A DNA stretch of 64,000 nucleotides from Fuerstiella sp. (GCA_029245955.1 JAQWOH010000071.1:40595-104594); one strand, 5' to 3'; positions 9,305-19,213 are shown, numbered from the stretch's first letter. Notes: generated from the sequence alone by a model not told the origin. Made by a program: numbers and translations.

Positions 9305-9530
9305 GGGTGATCAATTTGAAAGAGCATCACTCCCGAGGTGATGAGCGGGCACGGGGCGCATAAGCAGGGAACAGTTTACAATTGTATGCCGTGCTTCACC
9401 GCCCAGGGGGACGGCGAAGCCAATTCTCCGAGCGATTCTGAAAACAGACATATTCTCAGCAGCTGCAAATGGTACACTTTATCTCCGCGGTCAAAATAGC
9501 ATGGGGTTTTGAACCGTCTCAGGACAGTAA
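9305..9530. other. Intergenic region between divergent selO and adaptor genes
   Basis: About 226 bases of spacer, with promoters expected for both directions. No coding sequence recognised. Its right end abuts the hexanucleotide repeat that leads into the adaptor gene. Confidence 0.5.
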
Positions 9531-9580
9531 CTGACGCTGACGCTGACGCTGACGCTGACGCTGACGCTGACGCTGACGCT
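9531..9580 (+). repeat. Hexanucleotide microsatellite (CTGACG)8.3
   Basis: Eight perfect copies of the 6-mer CTGACG plus two bases run without interruption to the base before the ribosome binding site GGAGAA (9581-9586) of the tandem adaptor gene. The tract is therefore in the 5' leader. On the opposite strand it reads as an Ser-Ala repeat, which is a shadow. Being a multiple of three and outside the coding region, copy-number change would alter leader length or structure rather than frame. Confidence 0.95.
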
Positions 9581-9586
9581 GGAGAA
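9581..9586 (+). promoter_or_regulatory. Ribosome binding site that fixes a GTG start
   Basis: GGAGAA sits 7 bases before GTG 9594. There is no in-frame ATG in a better position, so the adaptor protein is taken to start at this GTG. The site directly abuts the microsatellite. Confidence 0.7.
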
Positions 9587-9593
9587 AAGAACT

Positions 9594-12347
9594 GTGTCGA
9601 CTTTTTCGGCTGCTGAAACACAGAAACATTCAAAGCGAGGCGGGCAACAATTCGGCGACGATGGCCATGACGCCTCAGGGAGCCGTTCGTGGGGAGGCGG
9701 TATACTGGCGATTAGCATTGTCACGATGTTGGCTGCGGCGACCTTTTGGCTGCGGGGGGCCATATCAGATGGCGGAATCGTCCCCCCACTGACTCATACG
9801 ATGACGCGTGGTACGTTGGTTGTCGGCGTTACAGAACAGGGGACTCTGGAAAGTTCCAGGAACACCGAAATCAAGTGCCGGATTCGGGGCGGCTACGGCG
9901 GGCGTGGTGGCCGCAGCACTGTCACATGGGTTATTCCGTCAGGCACAATGGTGCAGGCAGGGGACGAATTGGTCAGACTGGATACCAAGCGGATTGAAGA
10001 GACGGTCAGTTTGGGAAAGACGGACTTAAACAACGCGGTGGCTGAGCTCGCACAGGCTCAGGCTGAACTGGAGAAGGCTCAGGTGGCTGTCGATGGTTAC
10101 CTGGACGGCACGTATCGCGAGGAGATGCAGAAGAAGGTTGGTCGGCAGGTCACTGCCAGACGCAACCTTGAGAACGCACAAACATTATTGCTGAGTTCTC
10201 AGGCGTTGTTCAAGAAAGGATACGTCACGGAACTCGAAGTTGAGGGGATGGGCTTCACTGTCAGATGCGCGGAGTTGGAAGCGGAGGTCGTGGCGACGGA
10301 GATTGATGTGCTGTCACGACTGATACGGGCGGAGAAACTGGACAGCCTGAATGGAGAGTTGAACGCGATACAGGCCAGGGTTGCGGGGCGGGAAGCAGGT
10401 GTTGCTCTGGAACAGGGGCGACTGGATCTGGCGGAGGTTGAGCTGGAAAATTGCGTTATCAGAGCACCTCGCAGCGGACTTGTAATTTATCCTTCGACGG
10501 CGAAGTGGAAAAATACGCCTGATATCGACGCGGGTGCGAGCGTTCACAATAACCAGATTCTGCTGTTGATGCCTGACCTGTCGCAAATGCAGGTCAGAAT
10601 TGGAATTCATGAATCGATCGCCAGCGGGCTCATGCCGGGACTCGCAGCGGAAGTCACGTTGCCGGACAGAACGCTTGATGCTACGGTTTCTTCTGTGGCG
10701 GCGATCGCCAGTCCCGCTGGCTGGTGGACGGGGAACGCGGTGAAGTATGAAACTATCATCGAACTGCCGTCCGTGGCAGGACTCAATCCCGGGAAGACTG
10801 CCGATGTCGAAGTCATCGTGGCTCGCCACGAGAACGTTCTGTCCGTGCCTGCGACGGCAGTTGTTGACACGGACGAGGGGCACATCTGCTGGGTTGCGAC
10901 GGACGATGAAATACAACGTCGTTCTCTGGAGTTGGGGGCTAGCAATGATCAGTTTATCGTTGTTGAGACCGGCTTGATGGCAGGCGACAGGGTTGTGCTG
11001 GACCCAACTGCGTCTGTTGCAGAAGCACGTGAACTAGTGGGGCCGACTCGGGTACACAGGATTACCCGCGGTGATCTGCCGGTTACGCTGACGGAACAGG
11101 GAACTCTGGAGAGTTCCGACGACACGAAGATCAAGTGCAGAGTCCGAGGAAACAGCACCATCAACTGGGTGATTGAGAGTGGTACGCACGTGGAGGCCGG
11201 GGACGAACTGATTCGCCTGGAAAACAAACAGATCGAAGAGTACCTGCATGAACGCAAGAAATTTGCTCACTTGTCCAGGGATGCGGCAATTACATTCCGG
11301 GCTCAGGCAAAGAGTGCAGGAGTTGCCATCTCGGTGTACACGGAAGGTACCTATCGCACTGATCTAATGAATATGGAAAAAGACATGGCAGTCGCTGAAG
11401 CAGATCTGCGCAGCGCACAGAACCTGCTTGGACATCAGCAATTGATGGCCCAAAGTAAGTACGTCAGTGAACTGGACCTGGAGGAAAGTGAATTTGCCGT
11501 CCGTATCGCAACAGCGCGACTTGAAAAATGTAAAACTGACATCGGCGTCCTGAAGCAGTTTACTCGAGAAGAACAAGTCGTGTCGTTGAAGGGGAACTGG
11601 GCAGCCGCGAAGGCTGCCGCGAACGGGCATGAGGAGGTGCTTATGATGGATGAGGAACGGATCGCCTTAGCGAATAAAGAGAATGAACGCTGCGTTGTCA
11701 AAGCTGAAAGGAGTGGCATCGTGATCTACCCCGGCGCCGATGAGTGGGAAAATGCCCCGGATATCGCTGAAGGCGCGACGGTTCATCATGATCAGGTGTT
11801 GCTGCTGATGCCCGACCTGTCGCAGATGCAGGTCAGGTTTGGCATCCATGAGTCCATGGTTGACCGTGTTAAGCCAGGGATGTCTGCGACTGTAACCCTG
11901 CCTGAAACGTCGCTTGTCGGCGAGGTTATTTCTGTCGCCTCGACGGCGCAACCTGCGGGATGGTGGACGGGGAACATCGTCAAGTACGATGCGATCATCA
12001 AACTTCCGTCAGTGGAGGGGCTGAAACCAGGTATGAGCGCCGAGGTTGAAGTGACGATGGATCGGCACGAAGACAAGCTGACAATTCCCGTGACGGCAGT
12101 GGTGGAAACCGCTGAAGGATATTCTTGCTGGGTTGGGACTCCCGAGCAAGCACAGCGGCGTGCTTTGGATCTGGGGGATGGCAATGATGTGTCGATCGTC
12201 GTTGAGAATGGCCTGGTAGAAGGGGAACAGGTTGTTCTCAATCCAGCCGATTTTATCGAGCAGGCGCGATTGAGCCTGATACCGAGTGGCGATGGAGTTA
12301 GCCGCGGGCCGGCCGAGCCCACGACTGCCGTAGACCAGGTGCGGTAG
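9594..12347 (+). CDS. Tandem-duplicated HlyD/MFP-type efflux adaptor protein
   Basis: The 917-residue product has a short cytoplasmic N-terminus, one membrane anchor (about 36-55), and then two complete copies of a membrane-fusion-protein unit. Unit 1 (about 70-487) and unit 2 (about 490-905) each begin with TRG-L-V-T-EQGTLESS and a lipoyl/biotinyl-like half, continue with a coiled-coil hairpin (AELAQAQAELEKAQ in unit 1; MEKDMAVAEADLRSAQNLL in unit 2), and close with the second lipoyl half, a beta barrel (LLLMPDLSQMQVR-GIHES in both) and a membrane-proximal domain (AGWWTGN-VKY in both). The period is about 420 residues. Known adaptors have one unit and join an inner-membrane transporter to an outer-membrane channel. 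No transporter or TolC-like gene is adjacent, so the partner is unknown. Confidence 0.9.
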   Translation: MSTFSAAETQKHSKRGGQQFGDDGHDASGSRSWGGGILAISIVTMLAAATFWLRGAISDGGIVPPLTHTMTRGTLVVGVTEQGTLESSRNTEIKCRIRGGYGGRGGRSTVTWVIPSGTMVQAGDELVRLDTKRIEETVSLGKTDLNNAVAELAQAQAELEKAQVAVDGYLDGTYREEMQKKVGRQVTARRNLENAQTLLLSSQALFKKGYVTELEVEGMGFTVRCAELEAEVVATEIDVLSRLIRAEKLDSLNGELNAIQARVAGREAGVALEQGRLDLAEVELENCVIRAPRSGLVIYPSTAKWKNTPDIDAGASVHNNQILLLMPDLSQMQVRIGIHESIASGLMPGLAAEVTLPDRTLDATVSSVAAIASPAGWWTGNAVKYETIIELPSVAGLNPGKTADVEVIVARHENVLSVPATAVVDTDEGHICWVATDDEIQRRSLELGASNDQFIVVETGLMAGDRVVLDPTASVAEARELVGPTRVHRITRGDLPVTLTEQGTLESSDDTKIKCRVRGNSTINWVIESGTHVEAGDELIRLENKQIEEYLHERKKFAHLSRDAAITFRAQAKSAGVAISVYTEGTYRTDLMNMEKDMAVAEADLRSAQNLLGHQQLMAQSKYVSELDLEESEFAVRIATARLEKCKTDIGVLKQFTREEQVVSLKGNWAAAKAAANGHEEVLMMDEERIALANKENERCVVKAERSGIVIYPGADEWENAPDIAEGATVHHDQVLLLMPDLSQMQVRFGIHESMVDRVKPGMSATVTLPETSLVGEVISVASTAQPAGWWTGNIVKYDAIIKLPSVEGLKPGMSAEVEVTMDRHEDKLTIPVTAVVETAEGYSCWVGTPEQAQRRALDLGDGNDVSIVVENGLVEGEQVVLNPADFIEQARLSLIPSGDGVSRGPAEPTTAVDQVR

Positions 12348-12646
12348 ACGGGGGTGAGAATACGTTCTTGTAAATTCTTTTCGTTGATTGTTCGTGGAAC
12401 TGAACATACATCGACTACCCACTGCCTCCCGAAACGAAGCCGCGCAGCGGTGGCTGTCACTTCCGGCACGCGTCGCGAATCAGTCTTCTTTCTGTTCATC
12501 AGGCGGCCCAGATTATCAACTCAGACAGCATCGGCGATGCTGATGTGTCGACAGGCACTGATTGATGCTCACAGGACTGACGTTGAAGGCGGCACGGATA
12601 TTGTGCAGGGCGCTGTTGAAAGATTGCAGAAGTCGGCCCGCCTGGC

Positions 12647-12991
12647 TCAGGCCATGCCGGAGTGCAGCATGATCCACAGAGCAAGTGTACTCGCAAGGAG
12701 AAGTCCACTGGTGAACAACAGCCACCGGCGCTGCTGCCAGACTGCCTTCAACGGCGTCATCTGAAATGCCAGGTCTACCGCGTATGCAGCGCAGTAGAGT
12801 ACGTTGGCAATTCCGGCAAGGACCAGAAGCACGATTCCCGCACCCAGCCAGTGTGCCGGGGTACCTGCCAGAATGTCTTCTCCCCAGCACGAAATCACAA
12901 GAAGGGCAAGAACGCCGTTGTAAGTAATGCGTTTTCGTTCCCAGTACGAAACCGCGTCGGTAATATGCGGCTTAATGTCCATGGGGATCAT
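12647..12991 (-). CDS. Small membrane protein, three hydrophobic segments
   Basis: From ATG 12991 the product is 114 residues; the frame is also open from ATG 13024. It has a polar start (MDIKPHITDAVSYWERKR) followed by three strongly hydrophobic helices, around NGVLALLVISCWG, HWLGAGIVLLVLAGIANVLYC and WLLFTSGLLLASTLALWIML. I do not recognise the family. The clean alternation of helices and loops and the basic residues on one side support a real inner-membrane protein. It stands alone on the minus strand, convergent with the tandem adaptor gene; no functional inference is possible. Confidence 0.55.
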   Translation of the reverse strand: MIPMDIKPHITDAVSYWERKRITYNGVLALLVISCWGEDILAGTPAHWLGAGIVLLVLAGIANVLYCAAYAVDLAFQMTPLKAVWQQRRWLLFTSGLLLASTLALWIMLHSGMA

Positions 12992-14547
12992 TCGTTTATT
13001 CAAGAGGCACGTTTGAGGCAACATGGCAGTCCGACGACGTTCAAGTACGATGCCGCGTCGCCGCCACCACCCGGACCTTTACCTCACGTTTTTCATTATC
13101 AAGCCAGACAATATTACCACTGGGTTTACTCAGGAATCCAGCCCAAAACGCGTGGGCGGACATACGATCGCTGACGTGTCCGGCGACGTTTGCTGTCGGC
13201 TTCGGATATCGAATTATGAATTGCAGCGACCTGTTTGCTTGATGCAGCTGTTCGCATTTCTTCTGAAGACGCGTCCCCACGGCGGGGTTGTTGCCGTCGG
13301 AAGACAGCTGCCTGAGTTCAAAGATACAGAGTCAGAGTCGCTACAGACAAGAAATGTCAGTTCCCGAATGTTATGGAAAGACGTCAACGCCGTATCAGAG
13401 TTGCTGACGGTCACCGCAATCCGGTCAATATCTGCCGGGCCGTCTTGATTACTCAGGAGTCCTGATCGTTGTCTGTCGTCGGCGTGAGGTCGCGATGAAC
13501 GATTGAGCTCCTCGTAACCGCGTACCAGGCGGCAGTGAACACGACAGATTGTCCGTGCTTGTGTCGAGCCACAAGCCGTTTTGTCGACAGTCGGAATGTG
13601 CCCCGTCCTCGAGTATCAGTCAGTTGAACGATATCGTTACACCATTTCGATTTCCGATTCACGGTGAGTGCTGTTACGCCGTAAGTTTCACGGTCAATAC
13701 GAATGGACTCTTGCACCCGTGTGGACCGATCAGCGATGTCAGATTGCCGGAATTGAGCCCCGCGTTGGATCTTGCGGATGACATTAAACCACAGCTTTCG
13801 GTTCGGGTGCATTCGACGCAGCGACCTGACAGGGAGACGCAGGCATAGTTCTGATGAGTGGCAGTCGGCTGTGGTACTATCTACAACCGTGGGCGTTCCT
13901 TCCCGGCGTCGAGCCACATCACGCAGTCCGTCCGCCGGGTGACTCAGGGCGACCGTTTCTTTGTCCGAATTGCTGGCATAAAGAAACCAGTCGAAATCGA
14001 ACTTCATGCGCCGGATTTCCGCGATTCCCGGGCATCAGAAATATTCGCTGCATTTGACGTCTTCACCAAAGATGACGTTCACGTTGGCGGTTGTGGGCAG
14101 GAAGTGCTTCCATCGAATGTGATTAAGCAGATGAACAAGAAGTCCTTTCCTGACGTGTTCGGTCTGATATGGAAATCAGCGTCACTCGTGCCTTGCGGAA
14201 CAATTGCGGTAGATACTGACCGTTGTTCCGAGGTTACGAAAAATTATTCAATGATCCCGTTGTGCTGCGTCGTGTGCCACCTTGTCGTGGCGAGCGGCCG
14301 TACCAGACAGGTTCCGTTGCGGTTCACGGAAACTGTGTGGTTGCGGTGAATTCGACAGGCACAGTATCTACAATGTGCGCGACGAATCCGGTCGAAAAAA
14401 AATATGACGGCGTCCGTATTGATACGCATTGCCGATGCAGCGGACGGAACCGGCCGGCTGCCGTTACCATGAATTGAGCCAATCCTGTGCGCCGCAGCAT
14501 GTGTTCCTGATCATGTAAGATGACATCAAACTGTCTGGATGAATTGA
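12992..14547. other. About 1.5 kb with no recognisable gene
   Basis: Short open frames on both strands cover this stretch (for example 13453-14007 minus and 13858-14349 plus) but none shows a domain, signal peptide or a good start. Protein-like pieces change frame often, which fits a decayed gene, yet I cannot name the ancestor. The right end must hold the promoter for the sulfatase gene pair. Confidence 0.4.
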
Positions 14548-16152
14548 ATGTTGTACACAGCCAGAAAGAACCGAATGCTATTGTCGGTTCTGTGTTTTCT
14601 CGGTCATACGACCAGCGGCGCCGCAACGCACGTTCTACCGAACATTATCATCATCTACGCCGATGATCTCGGTTACGGTGATGTCTCCTGCTACAACCCT
14701 GAGTCTGCTTACCAGACTCCGCGTCTGGATAAGATGGCCCGCGAGGGTGTGCGATTTACTGATGCACACAGTCCGTCCACGATTTGCTCTCCGTCACGTT
14801 ATGGTCTTTTCTCCGGTCAGCAGATCTATCGTTCTACCGGTCGGGGCGGAGGCGCCTTCGAAGGCCCCGGGGGCCCCAGCTATCTGAAGCCCGGCACACT
14901 GACAATCGCTCAGATGCTCAGTACGAAAGGCTACCGAACCGGTATTTTTGGTAAATGGCATGTGGGCCTGACATGGTACGACAAAGACAACAAACGCCTG
15001 GGTGGCGGGTTCAAAAACTCACTGCTGATCGACTACGACAACAGCACACCTCTGATCGATGGCCCCAATCATCGAGGGTTTGATCAGTCCTTTATCACCC
15101 CGAACTGTCCCAACACCGATCCGCTTTATATCTACATCGAAAATGACATGGTGCCCTTGCCTGCGAGTCAGCGGCACTTACGCGACAATCTGCCCAATCC
15201 CGGCGGTAAGTGGCGGTGGGACAACGATGAGGGCTGGATGTCGCCCGGGTATGACTTCAAGAATGCCGACCTGCTTTTTTATGAAAAGACGAAAGCGTTT
15301 ATTACTGACCACCGCAAACAGACACCGGATCTGCCCTTCTTTGCGGTGTTCTCTACACAGATCGCTCACGCGCCTGTGCTGCCTGCTGAGGAATTCAATG
15401 GCGCCACGAAGGCGGGCCCCCGTGGTGATTTTGTCTGGGAGCTTGATGTGCTTGTCGGTCGAGTGATGGATCTGGTGACGCAACTTGATATCGATGACAA
15501 CACTCTGGTTCTGTTTAACTCGGACAACGGTGCTGAGACCGTTCATGTGGACTGGATGCGTCGCGACTACCAGCACGATGCATCCGGTGGCTGGCGCGGC
15601 ATGAAACGCGACGGCTGGGAGGGAGGGCATCGCGTGCCGTTTATTGCACGATGGCCCGGCCGATTTCCGGCTGGCCGTGTTTCCCGTCAGATGACCAGCA
15701 CGACAGACATCTTTGCAACGCTGGCGTCAATCGTCGGCTACACACTTCCTGACGATGTGGCGACGGACAGTTTTGACATGCTTCCCGCCATGCTTGGTGT
15801 GCAGGACGAAGCTCAGTCTATTCGGCCTCACTTGCTGACTCAGAGTTTCCGTGGTGAATTTCAGCTCCGGCAGGAGGACTGGAAATACCTGGACCACACC
15901 GGCTCCGGCGGCAACAGCTACGACCGGCCTCCGATGAATACATATGCTGTTGCTGAGTCTGCTCCTGACGCGACAGGACAGCTCTACAATCTGAAAACCG
16001 ATCCTGGCGAGATCGCGAATCTGTTTTTCAAGGAGGAAGCCAGACGCAAAGACATGCAGGAACTCCTGGAACATCTGAAATCCTCCGGTCGCAGTGCTCT
16101 GAAGAATCGGCGGCCGCTGGGGGTTGCGAACATCCCCCCTGTCGCACCTTAA
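14548..16152 (+). CDS. Sulfatase with standard CSPSR active site
   Basis: The 534-residue product has a signal peptide (best read from M10, ATG 14575: MLLSVLCFLGHTTSGAA) and a full sulfatase domain. Metal ligands are in IIIIYADDLGYGD (D39, D40). The cysteine to be converted to formylglycine is C80 in the motif CSPSR. GKWHVG near 142-147 and NSDNGAE near 327-333 complete the active site. It is expected to hydrolyse sulfate esters of a polysaccharide or glycan in the periplasm or outside the cell. The next sulfatase starts 13 bases after its stop, so the two are co-transcribed. No formylglycine-generating enzyme is present in the window. The natural substrate cannot be told. Confidence 0.93.
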   Translation: MLYTARKNRMLLSVLCFLGHTTSGAATHVLPNIIIIYADDLGYGDVSCYNPESAYQTPRLDKMAREGVRFTDAHSPSTICSPSRYGLFSGQQIYRSTGRGGGAFEGPGGPSYLKPGTLTIAQMLSTKGYRTGIFGKWHVGLTWYDKDNKRLGGGFKNSLLIDYDNSTPLIDGPNHRGFDQSFITPNCPNTDPLYIYIENDMVPLPASQRHLRDNLPNPGGKWRWDNDEGWMSPGYDFKNADLLFYEKTKAFITDHRKQTPDLPFFAVFSTQIAHAPVLPAEEFNGATKAGPRGDFVWELDVLVGRVMDLVTQLDIDDNTLVLFNSDNGAETVHVDWMRRDYQHDASGGWRGMKRDGWEGGHRVPFIARWPGRFPAGRVSRQMTSTTDIFATLASIVGYTLPDDVATDSFDMLPAMLGVQDEAQSIRPHLLTQSFRGEFQLRQEDWKYLDHTGSGGNSYDRPPMNTYAVAESAPDATGQLYNLKTDPGEIANLFFKEEARRKDMQELLEHLKSSGRSALKNRRPLGVANIPPVAP

Positions 16153-16165
16153 GGACGATGACAAT

Positions 16166-17692
16166 ATGAATTCTGTAATTCTGCGGATGTCTGCCGTACC
16201 GCTGGCTGTGACAGTGATCGGGCTGACTACGCTGCAGGCGGCTCACGCAAACGAGCGTCCAAATATCGTTTGGTTCGTCGTTGATGATATGTCGGCTGAT
16301 TTTTCCTGTTACGGCGAGACGACGATTCGCACACCGCATGTCGATCAAATTTCGGAGAACGGCTTGCGGTTTACTCGGGCCTACGCAACATCGCCGGTGT
16401 GTTCGACATTTCGTTCAGCCATGATCACCGGAATGTATCAGACGTCCATTGGTGCCCACCATCACCGTAGTGGACGCGGCGAACATCGTATCCGATTGCC
16501 GGATGGTGTTCAGGCGGTTCCTGCACTGTTTCAGGAAGCGGGCTACTACACCTGCACGGGCAGCGGTCTGACCGATCTTGACTACCGAAGCCAGCCCTTC
16601 AATTCACGTACCCGGCGGCGTCTGGGCAAGACCGACTACAATTTCGACTGGGATGAGTTGATTTACGACAGTCACGATTGGTCCGGTCGAGGCAAAGAAC
16701 AGCCGTTCTTCATGCAGGTGCAGTTGCATGGTGGGAAACTGCGAGGTGCGTCGTCAGCACATTACGAGGCATTTGATAATCAGGTCCGACAGATTTTCGG
16801 CAGTGTCACAGATCCCGAGAGCGTCCGATTGCCGCCATACTATCCTCGGGATGACGTTCTTCTTAAGGACTGGTCGACATACCTGGACAGTGTGCGAGTG
16901 ACTGATCGACATGTGGGTCTGGTCATTAACCGTTTGCGGCAGGAGGGCCTGCTGGCGAACACTCTGGTTATCTTCTTTACTGATCATGGCATCAGCCACG
17001 CGCGTGGTAAACAGTTTCTATACGATGAGGGTACGCACATCCCGGTTGTCGTGAGCGGTCCCGGAATTGTCGGCGGCACAACGCGGACTGATCTCATTGA
17101 GCACATTGACATCGCGGCGCTCTCGCTGGCCGCAGCCGGTATCGAAATTCCTCGGGCGATGCAGGGCCGAAACATACTAGCCCCCGATTATGAGCCGAAG
17201 ACAGCTGTTTTTGCGGCACGTGATCGATGCGGTGAGGCGGCCGATCGAATCCGCTCGGTCCGCACGGATCGTTACCTTTACATCAGGAACTTCTATCCCG
17301 AACGCCCACACCTGATGCCGAGCAGCTATAAGGATGGCAAGCTCATTGTTCAGCGCCTGCGCGAGTTGCATGCGGTAGCAGGCCTGAGTGATCTGTCTGA
17401 GGCGCTATTTTTTGCGCCGACGCGCCCTCCAGAAGAATTATACGCCTATGGATCGGACCGCTGGCAGACGGTAAACCTTGCCGCGGATCCTGAGTACGTC
17501 GCCGTGCTCAGGCAACATCGTGAGCGTCTGGAACGCTGGATTCGGGAAACCGGGGACATTGGTCCGGAGACGCCCGAGGTCTATGTTCTGGAAACGGAAG
17601 ACCAGATGAAATCGACTCGGAACAGGGCTGCCCGGGAGACATACCGAAAGAACGCCGAACTCTATAAACGTTGGGCGCGCGAAGGGAAGTAA
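16166..17692 (+). CDS. Sulfatase-fold protein with variant CSTFR motif
   Basis: The start is ATG 16166, chosen because AAGGA lies 10 bases upstream (16151-16155) and the resulting N-terminus is a signal peptide (MNSVILRMSAVPLAVTVIGL). The 508-residue product is a sulfatase by fold: PNIVWFVVDDMSADF at the metal site, TPHVDQ, and FFTDHGISHARGKQ near 285-298. The active-site segment reads CSTFRSAMITG with the cysteine at 79, so the proline of the CxPxR signature is replaced by threonine while Cys and Arg are kept. That may alter formylglycine formation or mark a distinct subfamily with the segment MYQTSIGAHHHRS just after it. It is the second gene of a pair, 13 bases after the CSPSR sulfatase. 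Confidence 0.9.
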   Translation: MNSVILRMSAVPLAVTVIGLTTLQAAHANERPNIVWFVVDDMSADFSCYGETTIRTPHVDQISENGLRFTRAYATSPVCSTFRSAMITGMYQTSIGAHHHRSGRGEHRIRLPDGVQAVPALFQEAGYYTCTGSGLTDLDYRSQPFNSRTRRRLGKTDYNFDWDELIYDSHDWSGRGKEQPFFMQVQLHGGKLRGASSAHYEAFDNQVRQIFGSVTDPESVRLPPYYPRDDVLLKDWSTYLDSVRVTDRHVGLVINRLRQEGLLANTLVIFFTDHGISHARGKQFLYDEGTHIPVVVSGPGIVGGTTRTDLIEHIDIAALSLAAAGIEIPRAMQGRNILAPDYEPKTAVFAARDRCGEAADRIRSVRTDRYLYIRNFYPERPHLMPSSYKDGKLIVQRLRELHAVAGLSDLSEALFFAPTRPPEELYAYGSDRWQTVNLAADPEYVAVLRQHRERLERWIRETGDIGPETPEVYVLETEDQMKSTRNRAARETYRKNAELYKRWAREGK

Positions 17693-17830
17693 GGTGATTC
17701 GTTCGTTTGGCACGGTCCTCGGAGACGAAATTTCTGCGGGTCTCATTTTTATCAGCGAAGTATGAACGACAGTTGGATTGGAAGTATTAAGTTCGGAACG
17801 TTCTTTGAGAGAAGCGTTTGCCGATCATTA

Positions 17831-17851
17831 ACACACACACACACACACACA
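17831..17851. repeat. Dinucleotide microsatellite (AC)10
   Basis: Twenty-one bases of perfect AC repeat lie 37 bases before the start of the next sulfatase gene, in its leader or promoter. Such tracts are prone to slippage, but nothing else shows a regulatory role. Confidence 0.9.
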
Positions 17852-17887
17852 ATTAACGCACAAGGCCATTGGCCGCAGAGATGATTC

Positions 17888-19213
17888 ATGAAATCTATCA
17901 TTACGTTTCTTGTCTTGTTGTCCGCGTGTGGCGGTTCACTATTCGCGGCGAATGTCCCACGGCCCAACCTCGTATTGATTCTAAGCGATGATCAGGCATG
18001 GACCGACTATGGATTCATGGGACATACTGCAGTGCGGACGCCTCACCTGGACAGACTGGCTGAACGCAGCCTGGTGCTGGAGCGAGGTTATGTCGCATCG
18101 CCGCTGTGTCGCCCCTCTCTGGCTTCGATGGTGACAGGTCTGTACCCCTTCCAGCACGGAGTCACCGGGAATGATGTCGACGGCCGCAACAACCGAGCGG
18201 TCCTTGATATCCCGTTGCGCGAGAATTTCTACAAACATCCTGGCTTTATCAAATCGCTGACCTCCAGCGGTTATCTGACTCATCAGTCGGGCAAATGGTG
18301 GGAGGGCTCATTCAGGGACGGCGGGTTTACTCACGGCATGACTCACGGCGACCCTCAGCGGGGTGGACGGCACGGTGACGCAGGTCTGAAGATCGGCCGC
18401 CAAGGGATGCAGCCGGTGACTGACTTTATCGACATGGCGGTCGCAGAAAAGAAACCGTTCTTCGTCTGGTACGCACCGTTTCTGCCGCATACGCCACACA
18501 ACCCTCCACAGCGTCTGCTGGACAAATACATGAAGGACGGCCACGCGGCAGACGTAGCGAAGTATTACGCTATGTGCGAATGGTTTGACGATACCTGCGG
18601 CCTGCTGCTCGGTCACCTTGATCGCAAGAAGATCGCGGACAACACGATGGTGCTGTACATCTGTGATAACGGATGGGCAGCGGCAAGTACCAATGCTGAC
18701 GACCCGAACCAGAAGTTGTGGAAGGGCTTTGCTCAGCGATCCAAAGGTTCACCTTATGAAAACGGCATTCGCACGCCCATTATGGTTTCATGGCCGGGGC
18801 ATGTGCAGCCACAACGAAGTCAGCATCTGGCGCACGCGATCGACCTGTTTCCGACAATTGCTGCAGCGACGGGCGTGCAAATGCCGCCGAATCTTCCCGG
18901 GATCAACTTACTGGACGCCGCGGCTCGGAAAGGTCGCCGGCAGGTTTTCGGCGTTTCCCATTCAATCCACAACATGACAGTGGGCGAACCAGAAGACACC
19001 CAACAGTATCTCTGGTGCGTTGAAGACGAATGGAAGTTACTGGTGCGATATCACGGCAAAGATACAACGAAATATCGCAATGTGCACGTGTGGGACCAGG
19101 CGCCTGTTCATCTGTTTAATCTCAGGATTGATCCGCACGAGCAAAACGACCTTACTGCCGAGCGACCGGAAGTCATGGAGCGACTTCGCAGAGCAATCAC
19201 TGCATGGCATTAG
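17888..19213 (+). CDS. Sulfatase with CRPSL active-site motif
   Basis: The 441-residue product begins with a signal peptide (MKSIITFLVLLSACGGSLFA) and a sulfatase domain: PNLVLILSDDQAWTD metal site, C74 in CRPSLASMVTGLYP, SGKWWEG near 135-141, ICDNGWAA near 255-262. The arginine at the end of CxPxR is replaced by leucine. CRPSL is a recurrent variant among planctomycete sulfatases, so it is probably active, but the missing arginine is a point to test. The domain is shorter at the C-terminus than its neighbours. It has its own leader of 195 bases after the preceding gene, with an AC microsatellite, so it may have its own promoter. Confidence 0.9.
   Translation: MKSIITFLVLLSACGGSLFAANVPRPNLVLILSDDQAWTDYGFMGHTAVRTPHLDRLAERSLVLERGYVASPLCRPSLASMVTGLYPFQHGVTGNDVDGRNNRAVLDIPLRENFYKHPGFIKSLTSSGYLTHQSGKWWEGSFRDGGFTHGMTHGDPQRGGRHGDAGLKIGRQGMQPVTDFIDMAVAEKKPFFVWYAPFLPHTPHNPPQRLLDKYMKDGHAADVAKYYAMCEWFDDTCGLLLGHLDRKKIADNTMVLYICDNGWAAASTNADDPNQKLWKGFAQRSKGSPYENGIRTPIMVSWPGHVQPQRSQHLAHAIDLFPTIAAATGVQMPPNLPGINLLDAAARKGRRQVFGVSHSIHNMTVGEPEDTQQYLWCVEDEWKLLVRYHGKDTTKYRNVHVWDQAPVHLFNLRIDPHEQNDLTAERPEVMERLRRAITAWH

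Noticed and set aside
9531..9580. Possible CRISPR-like or other repeat array
   Set aside because: Perfect 6-mer tandem repeat with no spacers; a simple microsatellite.
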